DNA of 64,000 bases from Nematostella vectensis (GCF_932526225.1 NC_064048.1:8704515-8768514), one strand, 5' to 3'; shown: positions 41,893 through 54,300, numbered from the stretch's first letter. Program-made: numbers and translations. Notes: generated from the sequence alone by a model not told the origin.

Positions 41893-43030
41893 GATAGATT
41901 TCCAGCGGCAAACAAAAATTTTCCGTCTTTTGTGTGATCTCGTGAGGCAATCTCTGGGTCGTACAGCGTGTGACCACTCCCCTGCAGGTCTTCTACCAAT
42001 AGCAATCCCAGAAAATGTTCAATAGAAAAGTGGGCCAGGCTTGCACACTTCTGCTCGATCTCCATGTCTCCATCCTATGAATCGCAGCTTGTTCCGTCAT
42101 TGGTAATGTACTTGACAAAGTCTCCTTTCACATACTCCTCTATTGTTACCCACTTGTGCTGTCCAAGCTCATTTGTCATGTATACGGTATTGTAAGACAA
42201 AGTATTGCCATACTCCTCAAGGCAGTCTCCCTTGACTAGCTCATCGCGCAACTTTTCAGCGATGTTTTTAGCAAGCATGTGCATTTGCACACTTGCCGCG
42301 TGTGCTGTTCAGCTGTCAGATTCAACTTTTGCACGTCCTCCAAGGTTTTAGAGAGGAACTTTTTGACGACCCACGTCTTTCCACTGAAGCCTTTGTCGTG
42401 GGACTTGGCTTTAAAGGCAAGCCGAAACCCGCCACTCGCAAACGGCTCCTTTTCGATACTGAAGTCCACCTCCCGTGGACGACTGCACCATTTCATTTCG
42501 TTGATATCAAATTCATGTATTTGTATTTGTTCTAGTTTGTCATTGATGGCTGTCCCCAAACGCACCATTTCAATAATAGACAAACTTTGGGGTATTTCTT
42601 CGCGCTTGCATTGGCGTTCCTTGAAGATTTAACGGGGCTTGAGTTTGGTGCAATTCCGGAGGCGGCGGCTTTCCTCTTTCTCGTCTCAGCACCCTCCGCT
42701 TCAGTTTCATCATCGTCTCCCTCGGCTTCAGAATCGATGAATCTGACGTGTATCAGTTTGAGGTCGGGTCGAGGGTCTTACATGATGGACCTTGCTCGCC
42801 GGCCAGAATATCGCAGACATTATTTCCTATCCGATCTCGAAAATGAGATCGGCATCCCTCTTTTATTCCGGCGAAGTTGAGTTCGTCGAATTCGTACGGG
42901 ACGAACTCACGAGGTCCCATCCGTGAATACTTCTGCGCACTGTCAAACGACCTTGCTTTATCAAATTATTTGAATTCTTTCCAATCCGTTTCTCTTTGAC
43001 ATTCTTTATGAACTGTTTCCAGTCGGCCAT
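41893..43030 (-). pseudogene. Intronless alpha-kinase (MHCK/EF2K type) pseudogene
   Basis: Starts at ATG 43030 (MADWKQFIKNVKEKRIGK), continues in another frame with GPREFVPYEFDELNFAGIKE and CDILAGEQGPSC, then an acidic/basic linker. The alpha-kinase domain follows: FSIEKEPFASGGFRLAFKA, TWVVKKFL, MLAKNIAEKL, VTIEEYVKGDFVKYITNDG, LAHFSIEHF, LLVEDLQGSG, YDPEIAS, GKFLFAAGNLS. I count three frameshifts (about 42965, 42615 and 42295) and an in-frame TAG at 42077-42075 after which the same frame resumes. The absence of introns suggests retroposition, which is inference. The 14-bp minisatellite begins directly where the kinase similarity ends. Confidence 0.85.
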
Positions 43031-43072
43031 ATTGTAAGTACGATGTGCTTAGGATCAAATCGGCGCTTTGCG

Positions 43073-43500
43073 CTGTTCAGCTGTTGGGCTCGCGAGGCAA
43101 TGAAAATGACAACGAAAACCCCTCACGTGTGTTTGTTTTGTAAGGGAAGTTAGCTGACTTGCGCTGTTGGGGGCACGGGGCAATGAAATTGACAACGAAA
43201 ACCCCCCACGTGAGTTTGTTTTGTAAGGGAAGTTAGCTGACTTGCGCTGTTGGGGGCGCGGGGCAATGAAAATGACAACGAAAACCCCTCACGTGAGTTT
43301 GTTTTGTAAGGGAAGTTAGCTGACTTGCGCTGTTGGGGGCGCGGGGCAATGAAAATGACAACGAAAACCGCTAACGTGTGTTTATTTTGTAAGGGAAGTT
43401 AGCTGACTTGCGCTGTTGGGGGCGCGGGGCAATGAAAATGACAACGAAAACCCCTCACGTGAGTTTGTTTTGTAAGGGAAGTTAGCTGACTTGCGCTGTT
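43073..43500. repeat. 83-bp tandem repeat, 5 copies
   Basis: AATGAAAATGACAACGAAAA recurs at 43099, 43182, 43265, 43348 and 43431 (small variants). The array runs straight into the inverted repeat at 43490. Confidence 0.93.
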
Positions 43501-43797
43501 GGGGGCGCGGGGCTCCGATGATGAAGTGGATTGTGTCTGTCGACAGGGTCCTTGTTTGTATAACGCCTGAATGCTTCCCGAGGAGTTTGGGTTGCGCCTC
43601 TCCGAGGTTCGTGGTGCACTTCGTGCACCTTCGTCGGTACTTCGCCTATTCGATATGTTCGGCGGTCTTCAACCGACACTTGCCGATTGTGCCTGTTGAC
43701 AGACACAATCCACTTCATAATCCGAGCCCCGCGCCCCCAACAGCGCAAGTCAGCTAACTTCCCTTAAAAAACAAACACACATGGGTTTTCGTTGTCG
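43443..43797. repeat. Inverted repeat capping the 83-bp array
   Basis: GCGCTGTTGGGGGCGCGGGG, the following GATGAAGTGGATTGTGTCTG and the upstream array unit are mirrored after a spacer of about 140 bp (arms about 43443-43549 and 43692-43797). The similar peptides on both strands are a consequence of this symmetry and are not genes. Confidence 0.88.
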
Positions 43798-43969
43798 TGC
43801 TCCCTTGCAATGTTTCTCTAGGGACAAAAACAAGGCCCAATAGGCCAGATCTCTAAGAAAGGGGTCTCTCGAATAAGTGTTTAGAAGAATAAAGTCTGTA
43901 CTCCTCGCTTGTTATTATGCTTAGGGCCGATGTGCACCATGGGATACTATGGCAGCGATAGGCCGACGA

Positions 43970-44270
43970 GATTTTGCAATCATTTTGCTTTTAACATTGA
44001 TTGCGTTTTCAAATTGTTTTTGTTTTACAATCTAGTTTGCTTTTAATTTTGATTTCGCTTTCAAATTGTTTTTGTTTACAATTAAGTATGCTTTTAGATT
44101 TGATTTCGCTTTCAGAATACTTTGTTTAACAATTCATTTTGGTTTTAACTTTGATTTCGCTTTGAAATTGTTTTGGTTTTACAATTTAGTTTGCATTTAA
44201 CATCGATTTCGCTTTTAAATTATTTTTATTTTTCAATTTATTTTGCTTTTGAATGAAAAAAAAATTGATT
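43970..44270. repeat. T-rich tandem repeat, unit about 64 bp
   Basis: TTTGATTTCGCTTTCAAATTG followed by TTTTTGTTTTACAATCTAG-like sequence recurs about five times with substitutions. Between it and 44773 nothing else was recognised. Confidence 0.75.
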
Positions 44271-44772
44271 TTTCCTCCAAGAAAATAAATAAATCGAACG
44301 GCAGCGATCGGCCACCATTCACTTGTATCAAGCTTTGAACGATGTTAATAATTTCCGTATAGGATTATTTGAACTGTTTAACTGTAGACGAGAGCCATAA
44401 ATATAGGTAATTATCACAGTTATCCAAGCAAAATTGCTCTCCCTCGCGACAAATTTCAAGCAAACTTCCACAATTTGCATATTCTAAAAGTATTACTACT
44501 TACTTATTACTCTTGAAAATAAACAAAAGTACAATAACAAAATGACTATTTTGCGTGTAAAATAGAGTTACCTAGCTTTGAAAATGATATATAGTTTTTT
44601 TGCATGTCCTTCAAATCAACAGAGCACAAGAAATGTCTAAAAGGCGATAACCTTTTACCTTCTTTCTAGTCTGATTTGAATCACCGTTTTCTTGCGGGGT
44701 GCTTAATTGCTTTAGCTGAATAGTTAATGTGTCGGCAAAAGTTTTCACCTGTTTTACGCTTTCTAACTAAAC

Positions 44773-47700
44773 ATGGGGTTGGAAAGAAGTGGATGTTCGG
44801 GGATGTCTCTCTTTCTACTGGTTATGAATGGTACTTATCAGATCGGAGGTAAAGGTAACTAGGACAATTAAGCAAAAAGCAACTTATATAGTGCTAACGA
44901 GGAAACCAGAAAGTTTATTTTTTTCTTTTTCTTTCATTAAAGGGTATATTGAAGGGGTATACTAAAGTGTGATTTTTTATATATCGTAATCATATGGACA
45001 ATGTATTTTGCCGCTAAAAGCCGAAGTGCGGGAAAAGTTTGTCACCCAAATAGTCAAATGGTTTCTTAGTTCAAGTCGCCTATTAGAGACAACAGTTGGA
45101 AAATATCAAGTACGAGAAAAAAAAAAACGCTTGTAAAAAATAAGGGGAAGATATTAGGTGTGGGATTTCCGGCAATGCGCCCTTTGCACAACCTCGATAT
45201 GCTTTAAAGAAGGCCACGCCGCCATTTTATATTCCCGCTCAATTCCGAGTCACACAAAGAGTCCATTTCTATACCGCTAATTCAAGCGAGAATCCAAAAT
45301 ATAAAATATCGTCAATCACGTATCAGAATCCATTCGTAGATTGTTATTTTGAAGTTTGCTTGCGAATAAACCGCTGTATATCATCGATAAACAATAACGA
45401 AAGAGTGGTTGACCGACATTTTTTAAGATGAAGAAAAACAGGTGCAGATTTCTACTAGGATAACACCTGTTTTTGCCATTACGTTATCCACTGTATAAGA
45501 TTGAGAAAAGGCTAGTTTTTTTCCGCTTTTCAATTAAACCCTTCTGTCTTGCTGGGAAATAAATCAACACAAGGTTGAAATGGTACGTTTTACGCCTCTG
45601 TGGAAACACCGCAGTTACGCTGGAGTGGAGCAAAAGAGACTTCAGTCGGATTTAGGCGTGTATTTATAGTGTAGTATATACCAACCATTAGTAGTCTGTA
45701 AACTCCGAGCGCCCTAGCCGAAAAATAATTAGCAAAAGCGGGCGGCACGCGCAAAAGCAATTGCAATAATCGACGCAAAAGACAGTTTTTTTGTTAGCAC
45801 CCAAGGGGCTCTGCAATCAAGAGGGAAACTAGTCCAGTCTGTTATGGGCAAGGAAACATTTACATTATTTAATATCTTATAGCGATCCTGGCAACAAATG
45901 TGGCGATATGGAAACCTACCGTTCAGTCAAGTACCTATCGTTCAGACTCGAAAGGCGATGGTCTCTCAAACCATGCCGTGGATGGGAACAGAAGCGGAAA
46001 TTATTATCAAAAATCGTGTTCATCGACTACAGCTCAAACAAATCCGTGGTGGAGGGTCGACTTGCAAAAAAGCCACGAAAAATCTACGTCTCTTTGTTGT
46101 GAATAGGTAATATTAACGGACGTCAAAAGAAAGTCCAACCCCTCTCATTTAGAAAGCCAGATTAATATTTTTGTAAGTGAGTATGATGTCTGTGCCGCTG
46201 CAAAGAGAATCCATCGTTGCAAATCTTCATCTGTTACCCACGTCCCTCTAAGCGTATCAAGGACAGCGACTATTAGGGAATTTCCTTTATAGCGTCGGAA
46301 ACAAAATAGATAAGAAAAAACGAGTCGATTCTGAGAAAGGAGTTTTGGGCAAACTTGACTCTGAAAATATATCAAGCCGAATAAAAACAAGGATTCTCTC
46401 AGATATAAAATGGTTGGTCCTTGGATCTATAAAACTTACTGTAAATGATCTAATAAACGCCCGGGGCATTTATTGAATTTCGATGGTCCGTGTTGTTGCG
46501 CTCAATAGATAGGAGGCGTTTATAAGATAGGGGCGCTCTTTGTACAGGGGGGTTATAGTTTCAGTCAGGATCACGTTAAATTGTAGCCTGCGTAGCAAGC
46601 ATTTCTCACAAGCCGAACTCAGATTAACTAAATTTGATTTTTACCGAAATTCCTATGTCGTTTGTTTTTAAGCTGGGAGGGAGGGTAGGGCGAGCGTTGA
46701 ATTGAGGGATGGGGGGGGGGGGGGCGGGCGTTTAGAGAAGGGCGTTCATTCAAAACTTGTAAGCTTAGGGGGGGCGCGTTCATTGAATAGGAGGCGTTCT
46801 TTAGATAAGGGGCGTTACTAGATCATTTACGGTATTTCCTCCCGTTTGCTCTCCTTCCATCTGCCTATGCTTTTCCCCACCTTTTTTTTCTCGTTTAACA
46901 CGCTCTCGAATAATATATGGTAACTGCTTGACAACAGAGCCGACTGTTGTGGCGAGCGACTCGACAACTTTGAGATACGCATCGGCGATAGCCTTGTAAA
47001 TGACGGTAACGACAACCCTAGTTGTGGGTCATCGTACATCATCCCACAAGGGAGGGGCAATACCATCGCCTGCCATACCCTGCTAAAGGGTCGTTATGTC
47101 AACATCTGGATCCAAGGACCCGATAAAGTGTTGACCTTGTGTGAAGTAGAAGTGTATCCGTTCATAGAAGGTGAGATTGACCTTGTGTGAAGTAGAAGTG
47201 TATCCGTTCATAGAAGGTGAGATTGACCTTGTGTGAAGTAGAAGTGTATCCGTTCATAGAAGGTGAGATTGACCTTGTGTGAAGTAGAAGTGTATCCGTT
47301 CATAGAAGGTGAGATTGACCTTGTGTGAAGTAGAAGTGTATCCGTTCATAGAAGGTGAGGTTGACCTTGTGTGAAGTAGAAGTGTATCCGTTCATAGAAG
47401 GTGAGATTGACCGTTCATAGAAGGTGAGGTTGACCTTGTGTGAAGTAGAAGTGTATCCGTTCATAGAAGGTGAGATTGACCGTTCATAGAAGGTGAGGTT
47501 GACCTTGTGTGAAGTAGAAGTGTATCCGTTCATAGAAGGTGAGATTGACCGTTCATAGAAGGTGAGGTTGACCTTGTGTGAAGTAGAAGTGTATCCGTTA
47601 ATAGAAGGTGAGATTGACCGTTCATAGAAGGTGAGGTTGACCTTGTGTGAAGTAGAAGTGTATCCGTTCATAGAAGGTGAGATTTTGCACGAACTGGCTA

Positions 47701-49894
47701 CTTGGAAGAAATGCTCCTCGTAAGAACTATGCAAAGTCCCGTTGTCCTGCGGCAAAATGCTTTATCATAACTTTTCCCACATAGGATCTTTTTTATACCA
47801 AACATGCAGGCAGGAAATATAAAAGATAGTTAGATTTTGGAGACATTGCTTGAAAAATGACCTTATTGAGGCCACATTTGTAATAGCCTACCACATTTGT
47901 TATAACGGCCACATTTGTAATAAGGTAGGCCACATTTGTAATAAGCTATCCGATATCTCATTGAAAAAAAATTTGGCATCAGACATCCAAACTTGGTAGG
48001 TGTCATGTAGGTGTCAAGGGGGCTGCAACCAGGTGGTCACGTGATATGTGACGTCATCCATGGAGTCATTTAAAATAAAATAAAAATTTCATGATAGACA
48101 CATCGTCAGGCTGTCAAACATGAAATATGCCATGCGAGTGTCAATAAGGTGAGACAGAATGGTCACGTGACGTATGACGTCATCGACGACTTTATTCAAA
48201 TATTTATCTTATGTTCAGACATCGTCAGACATCCAAACTCGGAAGATATCATGTAGCTTAGGTAGGCAGATCGAAGAGAGATACCTTATTACACTTTATT
48301 TTCGCGACGTCAAAATTTCGCGATTTTGAGATGGAGATATTTCGCGACACTTTAAATTCGCGATTTTCCTATTTTCGTAAAAATCAGATCACTTTATTTT
48401 TACGATTTCGCGATTTTGGGATAATAAAATCAAGCAAAACAAGTGGAATTAAAATGTGCTGTTATCATCAAAAACTGAAACAATTTGTAACAAAAAGATG
48501 CGTGGGCTAAATTTAGTTTCATAAAAAACTATATATACAAGTCCAACTCATACCCTTACGGTACTATATGTACATTAGATGACTAAATAGTGTTTAGTCT
48601 TTGAAAAGTGTTTACATAAAGCTTATTAAAAGGCTTCTTTGTGTACTCACTTAATTTTCGCGCATCCTAATTTTCGCGTCAATTTATTTTCGCGAATCTT
48701 TAAATTCGCGAGATTAAATGACGCGAAAATAAAGTTTAAGGTAGATCATGTAATGTGCGACTTCATCGATAGCGTTACAAACAGTCATAAAGCTTTAAAT
48801 TAAAATTATCGGACAAAAATAATAAAAGTTCTGGTTTGGAGCTCTGCTTTTAGGCAGTGCATTAAGTTATCTACTTAACAAGAAGAATTTGATTTCTCTA
48901 AGAGACAAGGAAGAGGTAGCGACAGAAATAATCAAAATGACGTCATCGATAATGCAAACTCAAGTCGATAAGGCAAACAACAGGGATCATATCTTATCCC
49001 GTAAAAAAAGACTACCTTATTACAAATGTTGCCGTTATAACAAATGTGGCAGGTTATTACATATGTGGCCTCGACAGACCTTTGCTATATCTCTTACAAG
49101 GGTTTTCTGTGGTGAACCAATCAGAAGAAGCCAGAATAATAGATGTTAGTTGTCTTATATTTACAAGGTTCTCCACATAAAATTTACATGAAAAGCTGGA
49201 TCAGACATAGTAATTATAAACCCTGTAACCCAAATATTAAAAAAAAATATTATGAATCATGTTGTGTTATCTGTATCTTATGCTATAATGTTTTGTCTTG
49301 GCCAATCAAATTTATAGAATAAACAAAGGCATTTTTGACATGCCAGCGTGCATTTGCCGTTGGTTTGCCTAGTTCTTACACGGAGCATTACTTAAGTACA
49401 TCTGACAAAAATATCTTTAGCTCTTCCTCTGAAAATCTTGAGGGAAGGAGGAATAAAAAAAAATCAGAAAATCAAGTGCAATTAAGTTGAAAGAAACAAA
49501 GGCAACACACATCAAGATTAAAAATTAATGGGAAATTGGTAACTTTTTTAACAGCGCATTGAGTGACTGGATTACTTCGGCGGCGAAGAAGAATACGCGA
49601 TGACATGTATATCTTGTTTTTTTTTCAGCGGACCACATTGGAAAACTCTACTCAAATCTCCTAAGCCACGCCCTTGCCCGTAACATTACTACCACACTAG
49701 ACAGCGGACTGCCTTTGTGGTCATGCGCAATGCAGTGCAATACCTATCCTGGCTGCGTCTATTTCTACTATGACGTCACGACAGGGATATGTCAGCTCAG
49801 CGATGTGACGGCTGACCACGCGGGGGGTCTCGCGTCTGGTTGTTCCTTTGCATATTACGAGAGAGTAGAGTTTAAATCCATCGAGGAATTCTAA
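44773..49894 (+). CDS. Secreted fucolectin-PAN/apple domain protein, with a 1-nt frameshift
   Basis: Fucose-binding-lectin-type (F5/8C-like) domain followed by a PAN/apple domain; likely an extracellular glycan-binding protein. Exons: 44773-44848 (short hydrophobic leader, tentative), 45883-46106, 46938-47170, 49629-49894. Lectin blocks are AIWKPTVQSSTY, NHAVDGNRSGNYYQKSC, NPWWRVDLQ, FVVNR, ADCCGERLDNFEIRIGD and GRYVNIWIQG...LTLCEVEVYPFIEG. The PAN exon has CAMQCNTYPGCVYFYYD, ICQLSD and a final TAA. All phases match except within exon 2, where the lectin frame (..WWRVDLQK) and the frame at the donor (FVVNR) differ by one base. Removing one A from the six-A run at about 46062-46067 reconciles them. 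So either a pseudogene/null allele or a sequencing error. Confidence 0.8.
46437..46834. mobile_element. 398-bp MITE in fucolectin intron 2
   Basis: Ends TACTGTAAATGATCTA and TAGATCATTTACGGTA are inverted repeats with one mismatch. The interior has several GGCGTT.ATT.ATAGG-like motifs and a long G-run. Confidence 0.8.
47131..47685 (+). repeat. 46-bp tandem repeat made from the 3' edge of fucolectin exon 3
   Basis: TTGACCTTGTGTGAAGTAGA recurs at 47131, 47177, 47223, 47269, 47315 and 47361, then with 69-70 bp spacing to about 47640: 10 copies. Each unit contains the last 40 exon bases (LTLCEVEVYPFIEG) plus the splice donor GTGAGA. Only the first copy is in frame with upstream exon sequence; reading past its donor meets UGA in the second copy. 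Confidence 0.93.
47868..49072. mobile_element. 1.2-kb DNA transposon-like element with 60-bp terminal inverted repeats
   Basis: The left end GAGGCCACATTTGTAATAG continues to ACGGCCACATTTGTAATAAG; the right end, read as complement, is GAGGCCACATATGTAATAAC to AACATTTGTAATAAGG. The interior has paired CACGTGA and TGACGTCA motifs and no recognisable transposase, so it is non-autonomous. It lies in fucolectin intron 3. Confidence 0.8.
48293..48735. mobile_element. Nested MITE with ACTTTATTTTCGCG ends
   Basis: The perfect 14-bp inverted ends ACTTTATTTTCGCG / CGCGAAAATAAAGT flank a core with many TTTCGCG words. It has inserted into the larger element at 47868-49072. Confidence 0.82.
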
Positions 49895-50240
49895 GATAGT
49901 CAAGAATTACGAGAGATGGGAGTTCCAAGCCAACTGGAAACTCGAAGGTAATCAGGCACCGCAAGAGAGTAGAGTTCCTAGCCACATTGAGGCATTGAGG
50001 AACTCTAAGATAATTTGGGGGTGGAGAGGGGGTGGGGGGGAGGAGGGACTCCGATAAAAACAGACGGAGATGATCCTTTGGGTGTGGTCAACAGAAATTC
50101 TTACCCCTAGAGATAGCTTATCGGGTGTGGTAGAAGGAGTTTTTAAGCCTAAGCAATAGAACAGAAATTCTAGCCATTGATCAAATCTTAGATAATCAGT
50201 TATAACGAAAAAAGTAGAGTTCCGAAGCCAAATCGATGAT
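49862..50240. repeat. Degenerate duplications of the terminal PAN exon edge
   Basis: GAGAGTAGAGTTTAAATCC with GAGGAATTCTAAGATA (exon end and stop) recurs as AGAGAGTAGAGTTCCTAGCC with GAGGAACTCTAAGATA at about 49963-50014, and as weaker traces to 50240. No coding role. Confidence 0.6.
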
Positions 50241-51369
50241 GACACATCCGAAAACGATTTCAATAAGCATTGAACACTTTTGATGTAAAAACAAAATTAG
50301 TTAATATGTGCCACGGACTAGATTTCTTGCAAATCAACATGCCCATATTATAGTATGGCGTAGTAGAAATTAATACAATGTGAAGTATTAGCAAGAAGCC
50401 TGAACTAGTGTAACGGTTGATCAATCATGGCAAATATGGCAATATTTGTGTTTTTTATTCTGATATCGATTTTTACCTATGTATAGATGAGTGCATGGCA
50501 TCCATAAATACACATAAGATTTACCACACAAGGGTAACCAGCAATATTCAATCACGAATCTGCAATCTTGGGCATGTGCTCCAAACAAGAGTTTTTGTAT
50601 TTGGTCCTAACACACATAAAACACATTAGAGTGCGCTGTTCGCAGTGCGCCGACTAGAAAATGACCCCTCCCATCCTTCGATCGCCAAAATACATGATGT
50701 CATTTTATATTATCATAAAATGGCAAACACACTCGTTGTATTAGTCACATGGTATCTTCGAAATGGTGAGTCTGCTTTCATACTTAGTATTTCCCCCAAC
50801 GACTAGTTATATGGACCATTAGGACCCCATAATGCACCTTTGCATGTAAGCATCGTGAGCACACCAGCACTGACTCCTATTAGCAAGGTAAGCGCAAAGT
50901 GAACAGTTGGGGGGAGGAGAGGGTGAGGAAAGGGCGCTAAGAATAAGAACTTTTCAAAATCATGAGCCATTATAACACTTTTCTATTGATTGATATTGAT
51001 TTATTTATTTTCTACATTAATGCTCCATTTCAAAATATCATGTTCAAATCATGAGAGGCAGATGCTCTTGCTTAGGAGGAAAATATTTACCAGGTACTGT
51101 TAAGAATGGTTCTCATTAGAACTCAAGCGCTAAAGCAAATGCAAGAAAAAGCGCAACACAAGTGAGAGTTGGTCAAACACACGTTCTCTTGCTTGCGATT
51201 GGGTTCTAGTAAGTTGCGCTTGCGTCTTAGTGAGAACCAAACCTTCAGAGATGGCTAAAACAATTAATTAGATGCCATCTAAAGATTAATTGTTCATTCT
51301 AGGGCATGGTTACCTCTCAAAAGGCCGTAGCTGTGAAAGGAACTATTGGAAATGAATTGAAAATTAAAA
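50241..51369. other. Intergenic region, nothing recognised
   Basis: AT-rich sequence between the convergent fucolectin and phospholipase genes. No gene or clear repeat family seen. Confidence 0.5.
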
Positions 51370-54300
51370 TTATCGAAAATTACGGTTCTTTCGGCAGTAC
51401 TTGTTCTTGTTGTAGTCCTTGTATCTGTTATTGTAATAGCTGCGTTTGAAGCACCTCACGGCAGCGCTGTCACACTGACAGATCCGGTACTGACAGGGGT
51501 TGTTGGTCTTGCCGAAGATCTTACCTGGGGGGTCTAAAATGTACACATGGTCCCAGTTAGTCCCAGTAAGTCCTTTCGCCAGTATTGTCCCACTTAATCC
51601 CATCGCCAGTATTGTCCCAGTTAATTCCATCGCCAGTATTGTCCCTTTTAATCCCATCACCAGTATTGTCCCAGTTAATCCTATCACCAGTATTGCCTGT
51701 TTAGTCCCATCGCTTATACTTCCCATGTGCGTCTAATTAACACTATGCGAAAACACATTGACTTCCTTTTTTTACTCTATGGGTATTTTATGCCAAAATG
51801 TGAGCTAATGTCCCAGCCTTTTTTAATAGTTAAAAGAGTTTCTCGTAACACCAACCCCACCCGCTCTCCTCCATGGCACAATAACATCTGGGCCCCAAGA
51901 ACTTTACTTACTGCACACGTTGCAACCTTTACGAAAGTAAACAGTTGTGTAAACATTGATACCCCAAGGGCAAACCCTGTCTCTTATTACAGCGTCGTAG
52001 CAGCGATCATGTATAAGGCAGCACCTGAGGATACGTTAATGAATGTATAAGAACATAGCAACTATCGAATCACGTTGTCACGAAATCTTTGGTTAGCAAA
52101 TATTTTACATTTCCCTTGTTACGGGGCATTCTCACCTGTCGGTGGCATCTACTGCTCTACCACTTCCGCCCTTGCCGCACCAACACCCATAGCCGTTGTA
52201 GTCGAAAGCGCTGCGGCCAGTGGTGCACTTGATCATGAGTCCAAACTGAACAAGGCTGCGCTTGGAGCGTGAATGGACAACTTTGAATACAAATGAACAA
52301 AACAGATAGGTAAATAAGTGATTGGTCACAGATACTATGGAGTATCATTGGCTTGTTACACCCCGCTTTTGATAACATGGTGCCCGTAACAGGCCGAGTG
52401 TCGAATTCGTCATGCCTTCGGGTGCCCGTAACAGGCCTAGTGTTGAATTCGTCATGCCTTCGGGTGCCCGTAACAGGCCGAGTGTCGAATTCGTCATGCC
52501 TTCGGGTGCCCGTAACGGGCCGAGTGTCGAATTCGTCATGCCTTCGGGTGCCCGTAACAGGCCTAGTGTTGAATTCGTCATGCCTTCGGGTGCCCGTAAC
52601 AGGCCGAGTGTCGAATTCGTCATGCCTTCGGGTGCCCGTAACGGGCCGAGTGTCGAATTCGTCATGCCTTCGGGTGCCCGTAACAGGCCGTGTGTCGAAT
52701 TCGTCATGCCTTCGGGTGCCCGTAACAGGCCGAGTGTCGAATTCGTCATGCCTTCGGGTGCCCGTAACAGGCCGAGTGTCGAATTCGTCATGCCTTCGGG
52801 TGCCCGTAACAGGCCGAGTGTAGAATTCGTCATGCTTTCGGGTGCCCGTAACAGGCCGAGTGTCGAATTCGTTAGCCTTCGGGTGCCCGTAACAGGCCGA
52901 GTGTCGAATTCGTCATGCCTTCGGGTGCCGTAACAGGCCGAGTGTAGAATTCGTCATGCTTTCGGGTGCCCGTAACAGGCCATGTGTCGAATTCGTTAGC
53001 CTTCGGGTGCCCGTAACAGGCCGGTTGTCGAATTCGTCATGCCTTTGGGTGCCCGTAACAGGCCGAGTGTCGAATTCGTCATGCCTTCGGGTGCCGTAAC
53101 AGGCCGAGTGTCGAATTCGTCATGCTTTCGGGTGCCCGTAACAGGCCGAGTGTCGAATTCGTTAGCCTTCGGGTGCCCGTAACAGGCCGAGTGTCGAATT
53201 CGTCATGCCTTCGGGTGCCGTAACAGGCCAGTGACAATTTCATTGTGCTTTTGGGTACTCGTAACTGGCCGATCGGTGTGAGAACCTTGTGATAGATCAC
53301 GTAATACAAACTGAGTTTTTTTGGGGGATACATTTTTATTATCTCTTAAATGTCGATCGATGATCGTGAAGCGCATCTCGAGTATTTTTTTAAATGTTTC
53401 AGTATTTTTTTTATGAATTGGGGTTCCTGTGGCGAGTTGAACCGGAACCGGAAGCCGAAAAGGGGGAGTCCACATGCAGTCCGAAATCGAAACAAAGCCT
53501 TTTTCCAAAAATACGCGAGACCCCTTCCAAGAAGGTTTTGGTTACAGATGGGAGAAGAGAGAGGCGTAAGTTATAGCTGAGGTAAAGTTTGAAGTTGAAT
53601 GCATGCATGAAAGGGATGAGGGATGCTCGGCCTTGCATGCATTCAGAAGAGGTTTGTAAAAGAGTGGAAAGGGGGATTATAAGGATAAAGTATGCAGGAA
53701 TAATACAGATAAATGACATGGATAATTAAAAGGGATAACTAAGAGGGCTAAATAAGAGGGATAGATAATAGGGATAAATAATAGGGACAAATAATAGGGG
53801 TAAATAATAGGGATATATAATAGAGATAAATAATGGGGATAAATAGCAGGTGTAGACTCGATTTCCGTTAAGGAGCCAGGCTCGAAGATCAAGTGTACTT
53901 TGCGAGCGTTTCTAAAGGTCACACGAGGGGGTTACCATTGGGGAGCGCCCGCAAAGTACGCTGGACCTTCGAGCATATTGAGGAGCACGCAATCGACCTC
54001 GCAACCTGTTGACGGCTAGCGACGGATTGAAACAGAGCCTAGAGGTGCAGGGGGGATTTATTGGGTAACTCAAAAAGGGAGGGGGGGGGGGGGGGAGGCT
54101 CATGTGAAGAAAACGTTGTCGTTTTAGGGGTCTGGTACCGAGGAATTTTAGTTTCTTTTCAAAGGCTTACTCCATTGACTAAAGATGGTCACAGTAACTG
54201 TTTTTCTCTTTTGAATACAATTCATAAAGTTTGCGAAGCACCTGAGGTACAACAGCATTAAAAATGAAAGGAATCATGCAGGTTTTCCAAATAAGGAATA

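Noticed and set aside
43482..43757. Two similar 88-codon ORFs on opposite strands
   Set aside because: Their similarity comes from the inverted repeat; no domain is recognised.
52345..52933. Overlapping 156-173 codon ORFs on both strands
   Set aside because: They are produced by the 42-bp repeat (14 codons) lying in a phospholipase intron.
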